From Symbiodinium natans (Eukaryota > Sar > Dinophyceae > Suessiales > Symbiodiniaceae), in the NCBI GenBank assembly GCA_905221605.1, contig CAJNDS010000180.1, positions 458,501 to 518,500 on the forward strand: 60,000 nucleotides of DNA. The letters run 5' to 3'. Made by a program: the position numbers and the translations under genes. The notes under the pieces were generated by a model. The model had not been told where the DNA came from. It did no database searches and saw only the letters and a list, made by a program, of their open reading frames with translations. Of this stretch, positions 1 to 24,600 are shown in pieces; the first letter of the stretch is position 1, and the number at the start of each line of letters is the position of its first letter.

Positions 1-423
1 ATGGCGAGAAGAGCGACCAACAACAGTTCGCACGGCCCAATGCATTCGTGAATCATATGGTGTGATGTGTTACCTCCAGTAACACATCCCCTAACAAAGC
101 TACACTCAAATGGCATCCCGGGAGACTGCAAGGCAGTTGCACAAGCTTGGTTGCGGCATTTGCTTGTTGCACGGTGATCGTGTTGCTTGTGTCAGGGAGA
201 GTCCCCTCGCCTTGGACTTCGGCCCAACTCAACTACTATTTGCTTAAGAACGCCCCCCCCCCCCCCCCCAAAACAAAAAAAAAAAACACACACACACACA
301 CATAATAACCATACTATATATATATATATGGCAAGATTCGTCCTTGCACGGGAAATATAGGGTTTTCTCTTATGTTTTGGGGTTTCTTACACAAATGGTA
401 GCAACTCTGACACCGACTGAAGG
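1..423. other. no gene seen; simple repeats
   Basis: I find no supported coding exon. There is a poly-C run near 253-269, then A-rich and CA repeats to about 302, and a short TA run near 315-329. The stretch could be intron or upstream sequence of the kinase gene that follows. Confidence 0.5.
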
Positions 424-540
424 GTTGGCAGCGTCGTGGCTGAGATTCGCCTGAGGCTTGTAGCTTTGCAGAACACCCAGCTGCACCGCGTGACGCACAA
501 CATGGTCTCCCAAATCCTGGGTGGCAACTGGCGACTGCAA
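424..540 (+). CDS. possible upstream exon, helical segment
   Basis: An open frame reads through AEIRLRLVALQNTQLHR and ends at GGCGACTGCAA followed by GTAGGGG, a possible GT splice donor at 541. The composition (L, Q, R rich, no Pro) suggests an amphipathic or coiled-coil helix, as is common at the N-terminus of cyclic-nucleotide-dependent kinases. I could not join it in frame to the next kinase exon at 1414, so membership in that gene is inference only. Confidence 0.3.
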
Positions 541-1413
541 GTAGGGGAACTCACTCGTGTTAGGGTATACGGTTGTTATTTACGGTTGCATGTTTTATAA
601 TGTACATACAGCATGTATATACATATAATGTGTATGTACAGAAGGTGGGCATATGCACATCTGTGTAAAATATATTCATACATCGTTCCGAACGGTGGCT
701 TTCAGAAGTATGGATTAGTGTGAGTCTCAGGTGATGTTTTTGTATGTGGCGAAAGGTACCTAAATGCTTGAGTATGAGTACTGAATACTAAATATCCCGG
801 TTCTGGTAACTTGATTGCAGCGCTGCGCGACTCGCCGTGGCCGGGGCTCGTAGCCATGGCAGCGGCTAGCCATGGCAGCGGCGTTCGTTTTTCATCTGTA
901 CATGCTTTACCTTGACAGCATGTGATGCAAGCCTGCCTGCACCTTCCCCCCGCCCCCCTGCCCCGCCCCACGCTCTTCCCTTTGGCTACGGCTGGGGAGG
1001 GGGGGAGAATAGGCAGGCTTGCCTAAGGTAAGGCGAGTATCAACTCCCCACCGCCCCCCTTGTCCATTCCTGCCCTTGCCCTGCTTTATGCTATGTACTC
1101 CGCTTCTGTATCACACTGCCGTCCACCCGTCTTGCGAGACTCCAGAAAGACTCAGTGCATGTTGGAGCGACGTCGTGGACTAGGCAACGAGGAACAACCT
1201 GCACCCCTTCTCAGGGGTTGGCATGTCGGGGGCGGTTGTGGTGGCTTCAGCTGTCCTCAACTCATGTGCTGGTACGGCGGTATCAGGAACCCAGGACATG
1301 AGCCATTAAAATGGAAATGTTTGGACCGTCACTGGTTGTCACAAGTGCTCGTAGTGACAAAGGACGATAGAAACTACTCTAGTTGCCCTAGTCATTTCAA
1401 CCTTTTGCTTGAG
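541..1413. other. intron or spacer, no exon resolved
   Basis: AT-rich stretch around 560-690, then mixed sequence and a G run near 1000-1010. Open frames here (for example 1060-1530) do not resemble a protein, although the last part of that range overlaps the real kinase exon in another frame. Confidence 0.4.
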
Positions 1414-14476
<13,063 letters not shown>

Positions 14477-15115
14477 CATGTGGACCCTAAACCCCTGTCG
14501 TCCCCTAACGTCCCTAACTTTGACCTTGAGCCCAACACCCTAAACTCCGAAACCCTGCCACCTCAGCGCGACCTCCCTTGAGAGGAGTCTTGGGAGATTC
14601 CTCCTGATGCCGGCCAGCCAGTGTGCCCGGAGGTCGGAGGGGTGATGAAGGGTGTGGTTCGGGAGTCGGAGAGAGAACGGGGGTGAGGGGTGCAGGGATT
14701 TTTCAGCTCTGGGTTTCAACTCGGTGCTCAAGCTCTCTTGTTGGACCATTGTTGCTTGGGCGGCTGTAGTAGCAAGGCCCAAGGCTACGACCAAGCTTCG
14801 AAACCTTGAGCCAATACTAAGGTGGCCAACGAGGGCTCACACTCCCTGGATCCGGCTATGGACGCTGGGCAGGAGACTGCTGGGGGGTGGGGGGGCCCTA
14901 AACCCTATAAACCCTATAAACCCTATAAACCCTCTAAACCCTCTAAACCCTCTAAACCCTCTAAACCCTCTAAACCCTCTAAACCCTTTAAACCCTACAC
15001 CCTAGAGGGCCCCTTGGGCAAGCCTCTGTGCACGGGAGGGCCGGGGAGTGATCCTTCATGCTCAAGCAGCATGTTGCACTTGACCTGGGCCTCCGCAGAA
15101 GGTCAGATTTCTAGG

Positions 15116-15209
15116 TCGAGCCTTGGGGACGACATGAACCCTAAAAGGGTTTATGGTTCGGGATTCTAGTAGTATGACCCCCAATTTTAGGGTTCATTTG
15201 GTCCCCAAG
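15116..15209. repeat. palindromic element, family B
   Basis: Ends CTTGGGGACGACATGAACCC and GGTTCATTTGGTCCCCAAG are inverted repeats. Relatives: 31226-31345, 34502-34621 (3' end of a channel-3 intron) and 54206-54304; the expanded intron 20840-21291 is a derivative. Confidence 0.75.
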
Positions 15210-17356
15210 GAGTGTGCTATCAACGGCAGTTTCTCGTGATACCCTAAGTGGTTCACCCCCCTCTTCTCGAATCTCAAAACCGGGATTGCTGCTCGGAAAG
15301 ATGTTCATCAGCATGGAGCTGTCGCTCGTGATATCCTTCCAGAAACCTTAGTAAAGGGTTTAGGGTTTAGGGTTTAGAGTTTAGGAACTTTAAGTATAGA
15401 ATCCTAAAGCCCTGGTTGGATGTGCGCCTTTGCGGCTCAAGGCTTTATGGATTTGGGCTTCGGGGAGGCTGGTTTAGGGTTTAGGGTTTACGGTCTAGGG
15501 TTGAGGCTCCGTGGCATATCACGCGAGAGACGAAACTCTTGTGGCCAGGGTTTTCGGTGGGCCTAGCTAACCAGGACTCTAAACCCTAGCGATTAAACCC
15601 TAAACCCTAAGAGGTGCGAGAAGTTTGCAGGTAATGGCAGCTAGCTGTTGCACCGCAGTGGGGGACAGGGCAAGCTCCTGCACGGTTCTTGTACAGCAAT
15701 AGAATCCCAAATCCGCCCTCAGAAGTAGGCGTGCGTGGGGTTTTCTTTCCGCCTGCCATTTCTCGCATCGCCCTCAGAAGTAGGCGTGAGGCGTTACACG
15801 TGTACAGGTGTCTTGACTTTCGGATGAGATCCCAAATGTCTAGTAAATAAACTACCCAAAGTGCCCCTACATTGCCCTTCATCCTCATGGTTTTATAGGG
15901 TCTGCAACTGGAAGATGCTGATACCTGTTTTGCCTGCTCAGGAATGGGCCAAGGACTTCTGATCGTCCAGCGTCGCCTAGAGAATTGCACGGCGGGTCCA
16001 ATGATGCCCGCTGCGAAGCTCATTCGGACTGATGGCGGGGCGCGCTCTTGAAGACCCAGACCAACAAACAAACCTGTTGCGCAGATGCTTTCGCGAGTCA
16101 GTCCCTCTGTATCACGAACAAACCTAGAGGAGAGGAACTCCTCAGGAGCCTTCTGTCCTCCACACCTGATTTGAGCATTGGCCTCGATGTGTTGGGCACA
16201 CCCGCGTAGGTTTCAGTTGAGGGAATCTTGGTGGGTATCTTGAAGTGCATCGAAGGGGCATTGTGGCATAATATAGGGGTCGGAACAGTGACTGAGAATA
16301 TTCCCTTAGGGTCCCTATATGAATATACTATAATGACCCTCCCAAAACTCTATTCTAGTCATTCAGGCCCCTATATGAACACAAGCTTCCAACATGTCTG
16401 AGGATGTGCTCCATTCCGCACAGAGCCACCATTGAGCAGAGACGCCGCCATTGTGCCAGCCAGCATCAAATCGAGACAGCACACTCTACTCTTAGGGTTT
16501 AGGGTTTAGGGTTGAGGGTTTAGAGTTTAGGGTTTAGGGTTTAGGGTTTGGATTTAGGGTAGAGCCCTGGGAACCGCATGTCGTGTGGAAGAAGTATCCA
16601 ATGACGGCGAAAAATAACTTGGCCGCGCTGAATTGGCGAACCAAGGACCTCTGCTGTCGTAAACCCTCTCAGCAGCTTGAGCCAGAGTCAACGCTCCTAA
16701 ATGGGAGTTCCCCTGTACTTGGACACCCCTGTATACCACCCAACATAGAGTAGTCCCCTTAGAAGCCCCTTTCCCCCCCCTTCCCCCCCCCCCAGGTCTT
16801 ACCAGAGCGCAGCACCCAGGTTTGACTCCAGCTCACGTAGTCATGTAGATGTATATGAACATGGCGGGGGCCTAATGGATCTTCTGATGACGCGCACGTT
16901 ATTGTGCAGTCATGGCGACAAAATCGGGCGCGGCTCGCGTAGAACCAGGAGAGCATGACGAAACGGTTTTCAGATGTGTCAGAACCTCCAGAGGCAAACC
17001 AGAGTACGCCCCTCCTGAGCTACTACATCGTACTGTGCATGCTTCATGCTTAGGGTTTAGGTTTTAGGGTTTAATTAGGGGGTTTGGGGGGTTTAGAGGG
17101 TTTAGGGGTTTAGGGGTTCAGGTTTAGGGTTTAGGGCGACGCCACACCCTCAGCCCCAAGTAATAGTGGAAGCCTTCACACTACAGGCTCGCAGGATGTG
17201 TCTCTCAAGAACTGCCATCGAGTCAGAACACGATACATCTGCAGCCTCTGTACATTTGAGAGCACTGCCCCCTCCGCACATTTGAAGTGCACTGCTCGCG
17301 CCTTGCAGGGGGCCTCAGTGGCTCTTCGCCTCAGTGGGATTTGGGCTTCGATGTGA

Positions 17357-18136
17357 AGAGGGTCCAGAGAGAGAGAGAGAGAGAGAGCGCGAGAGAGCGA
17401 GAGAAAGCGAGAGAGAGAGAGAGCCCCATAGACGAAGAAGAAGAAGAAGGAGGAGAGAGAGAGAGGGAGGTGGGGGTAGGGGTGATTTCCAGAGGCATTT
17501 CTTCCCCATCAGTGCCTTAGTCCCAACCGAGAGGCCCCGATAGTGTCACATAGCCGCGCCGAGCCAAACGAAAAAAGCAGAAGCCGAGCCAGGCGCGGGG
17601 CGTTAGAGAGGGAGAGAGAGAGAGAGAGCGCTCCCTTCGGGGACTACGTGTGCAGGAAGAAGAAGTGAAGGAGGAGGAGGAGGAGGAGGAGGAGGAGGAG
17701 AGGAGAGGAGAGAGGAAGTCGCACCTCGCTGCCACCTAAACCCTAAACCTTAGCAGGGTTTAGGGTTTAGGGTTTGGGGCTTGCGAGCTCGAGGGCCCAA
17801 TTGGCGATGCAGCGCTGGACTTTTCTTGCCAGGGCTGAGAAGCCCTACCCGCTCCTCAATCAAAAAAAGTCAGCAGGGGAGGAACGGATTTTCACACAAC
17901 AGGACGGCAGTAAGACTCCGCGAAGCCTTCAATGTTGAAGAAGAAGAAGAAGAAGAAGAAGAACAAGATGAAGAATAAGAAGAAGGGAGAGAGCGCCCAC
18001 CCGAGGGGGGGGGGGGGCAAAGTGTGCGGAAGAAAAAGAAGACGAAGAAGAAGAAGAAGAAGAAGAAGAAGAAGAAGAAGAAGAAGAACAACAACAATAA
18101 GAACAAGAAGAATAATAATAAGAAGAAGAAGAGAGA

Positions 18137-18171
<35 letters not shown>

Positions 18172-18175
18172 AAGA
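17357..18175. repeat. purine microsatellites (GA, GGA, AAG, GAGAGT)
   Basis: GA runs at 17367-17475 and 17608-17632, a GGA run at 17668-17705, AAG runs at 17936-17990 and 18030-18140, and a GAGAGT run at 18137-18172. They create long Arg/Glu/Lys-rich open frames that I do not call genes. Confidence 0.93.
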
Positions 18176-18679
18176 AACTGGAGGATGTTACGGTGTTAGG
18201 GCCAATTGCATCGGGTGTAGGATCGACTTTGCTTGACCAGCAGAAACCTGAGGCATCCAGGATTTGGGGGGTTGGAGGAAGGTCCCGGTGCCTGGCGATT
18301 GAAGCCTTGGCCCCTTAAACTACCCCCGTGGCAGGTTGTCAAAGTGAACAGCCAGCCCGCGCAGCCAAGAAGCAGGCTCAGTCTGCAAGTCTGTGCATCT
18401 GTGGCTAGGATGCCCAGTAGTACCCTTATTCCCTTTTTGGGAGGTTTAGGTTCCCTTATCAACCCCTTGAAGCAAAAAAAGGGCACCCAAAGCCTGGGTT
18501 AACTGGGCAGCCTGGGTGGCGAAGGGTTCTGTTACGCCTGTGCCGGATCTGACCCATCTTCTCACAGAGGCTCACGACTCCTAGCCCGCCTTCCCTGCCG
18601 CTGCTTTCTTAAGGCGTCAAAACTTCCGTTTCACCTCGGAAGTTCCGAAGGAGCACCGAGAGATTAGCCAGGAAGTCCC

Positions 18680-21600
18680 ATGCCCATCCCAGATGATCCT
18701 GGGGAGGGGACCAAGTCTGGGAATGCCTGGTTGCTGCAAGCCCTGGACATCAAGTTCGCGGAGCAGGAAAGAGCCTCGGGAGGCCCTTGGGACATTTTTA
18801 TACTTTCCCCTATTGGGTTTAAGAGGCTCATATTCTAAACCCTAAACCCTAAACCCTAAACCCTATTCAGGAATATTTTTCAGAGGGTTTTATTCTGGGG
18901 CATCCTAGGAGCCATACACCATCTCCTGGACCAGGTCCTACGCGATCTGAGCCTTGGGAGCCCCAGTGGTACCCTAGGTACCCCTCTTTTGGGGTTCTGG
19001 GTTCCCTTACAAGGTAGCCCTAAACCTTAAACCCTAAACCCTAAACCCTAAACCCTAAACCCTAAACCCTAAACCCTAAACCCTAAACCCGAACTAGAAG
19101 ATGGTTACTGGGCTACTCAGGAACTGGGTTCCTGAGCGCAACAGCGGAGCCCTTGTGGAGAAGGAGCCGGTTTTTGAGGTCAAAGACCTCGACGCTGTAC
19201 ATGTCCGCCCAGCTTCTTAGGGATACCTGGAAATCATTTTTGATTTCTTGCCTACTTTAAGGATACTTGGCTATCATTTCTGATTTTTGGGTACTTTGAT
19301 TCTGAAGAAACAGTAAACATTCAGAATATTTGCCCGGGCTCTAAGTTCAGTATAGGCTTTGCAGATTGAGGACGCCCTGGACTCCGGTAAGGAGGTGGCA
19401 AAAAGCCCCTCGAAAGGTGCCCGCCACCGAACTCTCATGGGGACCCAGGTGGGTGGCTGTCAAAGTGCTGATCCCTTTTGGGGTACCCTAAATATGAAAA
19501 GGGTGCCGTAATCAAATAGGGGTCCAAAAAGGGACCAGAATTTTGACAACCACCCAGGTGATGAGTGAGCGTTGGGCCCCGGATCCTCCTCTGAAGTCCT
19601 TTGTCAAGGGGCCGCTGGATGGCTACATGGGCGTGGTGGTGATTGTGAACCTTACCTTTGCCAAGAGTTGTCCTTGAAGGTTTTTGGGCTTCCTTCTTTA
19701 GTAGGAATAATGCCGTTTAGTCTCCCTTGCCCCTTGAAAATTTGGAGAATTAAGGAACCTTGTCTTCATGATCATCATGACCCAGTGGATGGGCTCAAAA
19801 GCCCACGTCACGCTAGGCCTCTCTGAGACGAGCGACTGGAACCTCACCGCGCATTTCTTCGAGATCTCGGAGTTTCTTATTGTTGGTTAGGGGATGAGGG
19901 AATGAGGTACCCTAGATTCTCCCTGAAAGGGTATATATTAGGGGGATATGGGGTACCTGCAACAGTAAGGTTTGTGTTTTTCGTCCTCTTCCTCCTTGAC
20001 GTGTTGATCCGGATCTGGGTGCTACGGCGTGAGTGGTATTTTGACAGCCGGGAGGGCTTCATGTACCTGAACGTCTTCGACGCCTGCGTCGTCTTCGTGA
20101 ATGCTTTCGAGTTGCTCATTCTGCCCATGTCGCTGGCTCAGTTAGGGTTTAGGGTTTAGGGCTTAGGGTTCAGGGATCATCCTGATCTGCCTTTGCAATC
20201 TACAGAAAAGAATAGGGATCAGATTTCAGAAGCTGGTACAGCTGACCAGCGGTGGCCCAGCTAAGGTTGTTCTTCGGAGCTAATCAGGAGCAGCATGCTA
20301 GCAGCATCCGGGTGATCAAGCTGATGCGCATCGTCCGCACCCTGCGGATTGTCAAAACGGTGACCCTCTTCCGACAGTTGCGGCTGCTGGTTGGTACCTG
20401 CATAGCAAGTATCGGGGCATTGTTCCTATATCCCCCTTGGGAACTTTTCTTATTTTTGTTTTCATAAAACCCAAGAGGATATTAAACATACTATTTTTTT
20501 CAGGTTCTAAGGCGAAATAAACCCAAGAGGATAATCAAAATACTATTTTTTATTAAGGTTCTAAGGGGGAGTGGAGGTTCTGGTCGATGGTCCTGCTGAT
20601 GGTGCTCAAGGTGGGCTTTGCGCTGATCATCTGTCAGGCCCTACAGGCGTACATCATGGATGAGGAGGCCGATCTGGTTGAAGAGGGCCTTTTTTTTTTT
20701 TTCAAACAGAGGGGTTTAGGGTTTAGGGTTTAGGGCTTTTTAGAACCCTCTTCTACATCATGGATGATGAGGCAGATCTGGACACACGACTGCTGGTCAA
20801 CAACCTCTATGGCGACTTCGGAAAGGCTTTCTACACGATGTTCCCTGGGGACCGAGTGACACCCTAACATTGAGGGCATATGCCGTACAATGATAAGAAT
20901 AACAATACTGATAATAATAAAAACATCCCAATTCGGGTACCATGAACTTTAAGCCCTGTATTCCTATTAAGGCGCATGAACCATACACACCTGTTTCTCG
21001 AACCCTAAGTCCGATATTTACTCTTAAGGCAAGATGAACCCTAAAACCACCTTGTTGGGGGGGTCCCGAATTGCTCCCCCAATTTGGGGTCACGCACTCC
21101 TCCATTATAATTCCGATTAAGATAATGAACCCTCTACACCCTTTTAGGGTTCGCACTCCGCTATAACTCCTATGAAGATATGAACCGTCAAAGCCCCCTT
21201 TTGGGGTTCCGAATTGCTCTATAATTACTATTGAGATACTAACCCTCTAAGCCCCCTTTTAGGGTTCCGAAGTGCTGCCCCCCCACCCAAGGTTCGAGGT
21301 CACCCACTCCGGATCGTGGCCTTCAGTTGTCCGGCCCATTGTCGACAGGGTGGATGCATGGTATGCGTTGCCATTCCTTACATACATCACGTTGGTGGCT
21401 TGGGCAGCCTTGCGGTATGCATGGTTTTTTTTTGTTTGTTCTAGGTTCCCATGCGAAAGTAACCTGCCCTTCTTGTGACATGGTTTCTGGGCTACCAAGG
21501 TGGTCTTTGCAGTCATAAGGAGCCATGGCTATGAGTCGTGCGTCATGTCTCTCCCTGCTCTACTTCACGATGCAGCATCTCACAGCATCTCTCGTTTCCT

Positions 21601-24600
21601 ACAAACTTTCATTACCGTATGCATATATATATATGTACATATATATATATATATATGTGTGTGTACAATCAGGGGGCACAGCTTTTCTTCTAACCCTGGT
21701 CGGAATTATCCTTAACCAGCTAACCGCGACATTTGGCTCAAGATGCTGCGCATACCGGCAAAGCCGGGGATGCTGGAGGGGTAACCATGCGACAATTATT
21801 TCACATGTTGGAACCACCCACCCACACACGCGCCGTGTGCAGGCTTTCCGTTTCCTCCATGTTTCACCGGATGGCTGCTGCTTCTTTTGGGTTCTGCTGG
21901 TAGACTCCTTGCCCGCCCTCCGCCCTGAGGTGCCACCGCATCTCGCGCAAGGACAGAAGGCGCAGGTTTTCTCTGTTTCTTACGTTTTTCTGCTTGAACA
22001 GCAAGATTCACTGGGGCTGCCCGATGCCCGGCTGCCAAGCTCCCCAATCAGGATCGATTGCACGCAGTTGCTGCCCACATCGAGGTCTATCAGCCTGATG
22101 AAACTCCCTCGTTTCTGCGCCACATCAGGCTTAGGGGTTCTAAGAAGATGAGCGCCAAGACTGGTGAGACTCAGCTCAAGCAGCACCGGAAAGCCTTGTC
22201 CCAAAAAGCATCGTTCGCGTACGGCTGCCGCTGTGCGCCTGGGATCAGGCTGTTAAAGAAGCCTTGGATTTTGCCAGGACGCAACCGAACTTCAATGGCG
22301 ACGTCCTTGTCTATGTTCAAGATAGTTGGGGCGGTGTCCGTGAGCTGCGTACGCGTCTGTTCTTGGAGGCCCTTCACAGGCTCAGTCAAGTGTGTGCGCA
22401 CGGACTCTGAACAGGTTGAACGAAGAGATCAGACGTCCAATGCGGGCTTGAAGCCAAGGGTAAACCTGCTGTTCTTGAATGAGTTTCCGTAGTGGGGAAC
22501 AACTCTAGAGTGGGCAGCAACATCCTGGCGAAGCTCAGCGACGCATGCCGTGCCGTCTTGCTACAAGGAGAGGCTCCCGAGTTACAAGCGTGTTTTTTTT
22601 CACTTATCAGTCTATTCGAAATAACTTCATAAGCTTGGTAAGTCACTTTGTAAGTTCGATCAGCCACGATAGAAATTGGATTTGAAAATCCAAACTAGTC
22701 CTGATGCCATAACCTAGTTATGCAACTTCATAGCCAAAAAAGCAAATCAGTTCGAAGGTATACAAGTTAGCTCGAAAATCTTAGGAGTTTGTTGGAACGG
22801 GGTTCCTGTATGACAACTCATATACGAGATGCATATAGGGGTATGTGAACCGAAAAAAATAGTGGGGTTTCTCAGGGTTTTCTTGAGGAATGCGATTTCA
22901 TTGCTAGGCAAAAGGAAACAAGTTTCCGTTCTATTTTCAACATGTATGCACGAGGCTGCAGCAGCTTTGTAGGATGCCCTGTGGCTTGCAACAACAAAGC
23001 GACGGTCGACCCTCGCTGGTCCGCAAGCTTTGGCCGGGCTGGCATAAGGTTCTTTGAGTGCCCAAGCCTTGCAAAAGCTGTGGCGGAATGGAAGAGCTGA
23101 AGCAACTCAAGCAGCAACAGGTTAAACAAGAGCAATCTGATGCGCAGAAGGCTTATATGCTGGAAGGACCGTGTGTGCAAAGGCACCTTTGGTCACCTCG
23201 GTTGCTGGCTTAAGCGCCAGAAGCAAACTTGTTTTAAAGTGTCATGCTGTGTGGTTCGAAGGGTGAAGCAAGCCGACGATAGGATCAAAGCTGCCAAGAT
23301 GGTTCATGATTTCTGGACTGCTGTTGGGATGCAAGAAAGCGTAGCACACTTGACGCTGCTGAGGCTGCTGTTAGTCTTGGTGATCAGTTTTGTCAGTGTC
23401 GCAGTAACCTCCTTCGCAGATGGCTGGGATGGATATGAGGTAAAGTACATCCCTGAACAAGCCATTCACTGCTTGCATGAACGTGTTCTTGGACTACGGA
23501 AGGTCAGCCGCCACAGCAAATGCTACAGCCCATTTTGCCTAAGCCTGACGAAACCCCTTTCGCCAGCACTCTCCTGCCTGCTTGGACCTCAGCGAACCTT
23601 GTCAAACTCAGTTTGCTGGGGACTTTTCCCAAGCCGTGGATAGAATGAACCCCCGCCCTTCGGCCGGCTTCCCTGCCCTCCTCCAACTTTGCCTGGGGTG
23701 AGCAGCGGAGACACATGCAGCGGAGCTGGCAACCTGCTTGGAATTTCTTAAGCCAGCCGGGCTGTCCGCGATTGTGGCTGCTGTTTTAATTATAGTCCTG
23801 GAGTCAAGGCTAGTGAAAATAAACAGAATTTCCCTGCTGATGTCTCTGTTTACATGGACAATGGCTTGCAATTAAGAGCCGCGCGGACGCGTAGGCGGCA
23901 TGGAGTTCATGCGTGGGGGCTCTCAGAGAAAGCATCAAGTTTGCGCCCGCGAGCTTGCTAAGCATTGCCCTCAAGCCTGGATTCGTACTGCCACTGTGCA
24001 ACCAGGTAAAGAAAGCCGTACCGAGACAGATATGATCACTGCTGCTGTTCAAACTGCTGCCGCCTTGCTTCACTCGGTGCCGCTCACCTGGCGTAGGAAA
24101 ACTCGCTTTTCGATTCTCGACGCTTTGTCATCAGTAAGGCCTCCTACACCGACGGTGGGGGCGACCGCTGTTTTTCAAGCCAAGCGTACTGTGCGGCGTA
24201 AAGGAATTTGCGTGAAACGCTCCACGGAGCTGGGCTTGACCTCTCCCTTATCGTTGCTTGTAGGACTTCTTGCTAAGGTTTGTCTTCTTGGAAGTAGGTT
24301 TTTGGGAGTGGACTATCCCACCGAGATGGGCTCAGCTGATGAGTGCACAGTGAACCTAGAAGATGCTATAGTGTGCTCAACTGCACGCATTCCGGGCTCA
24401 GTTTCGTAGCCAATCTTTGATGAGTCATGAGGCCGCTCCGCAGCTAACCTCCATAAGCTGTGGGCTTTGAGTCAGCCAGGTCACGGTGCGGTTTTGCTTG
24501 CTTGCGTCGTTCCCCCAGTTAGCTTGCCCGGGGCCACGCACGAACTGGGTTCTTGGCGACGCATTGCCTGCAGTTGCCCTTGCAATCTCTTACCTGTTGG

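Larger units (their letters stand above)
14477..18679. other. spacer between kinase and channel 1
   Basis: No gene could be supported. The stretch holds CCCTATAAA/CCCTCTAAA variant telomeric repeats (14897-15003), a family B palindrome (15116-15209), short TTTAGGG tracts (15357-15383, 16494-16550, 17050-17140) and purine-rich microsatellites (17357-18175). A family G element lies at 18408-18512 (GCCCAGTAGTACCC ... GGGTTAACTGGGCAGCC). An imperfect spliced-leader-like string ends at 15442 (CGGCTCAAG). Unrecognised extra kinase exons cannot be excluded. Confidence 0.5.

Noticed and set aside
15607-16071. 154-codon open frame on the - strand
   Set aside because: No domain; it includes a direct repeat (CGCCCTCAGAAGTAGGCGTG twice) and telomeric edge sequence.
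17287-18236. Arg/Glu/Lys-rich open frames on both strands
   Set aside because: GA, GGA and AAG microsatellites give open frames in all phases; no domain is visible.
21960-22151. A cysteine-protease (OTU-like) start read from DGCCFF near 21870
   Set aside because: Too short and in a frame that breaks; no catalytic His could be placed.
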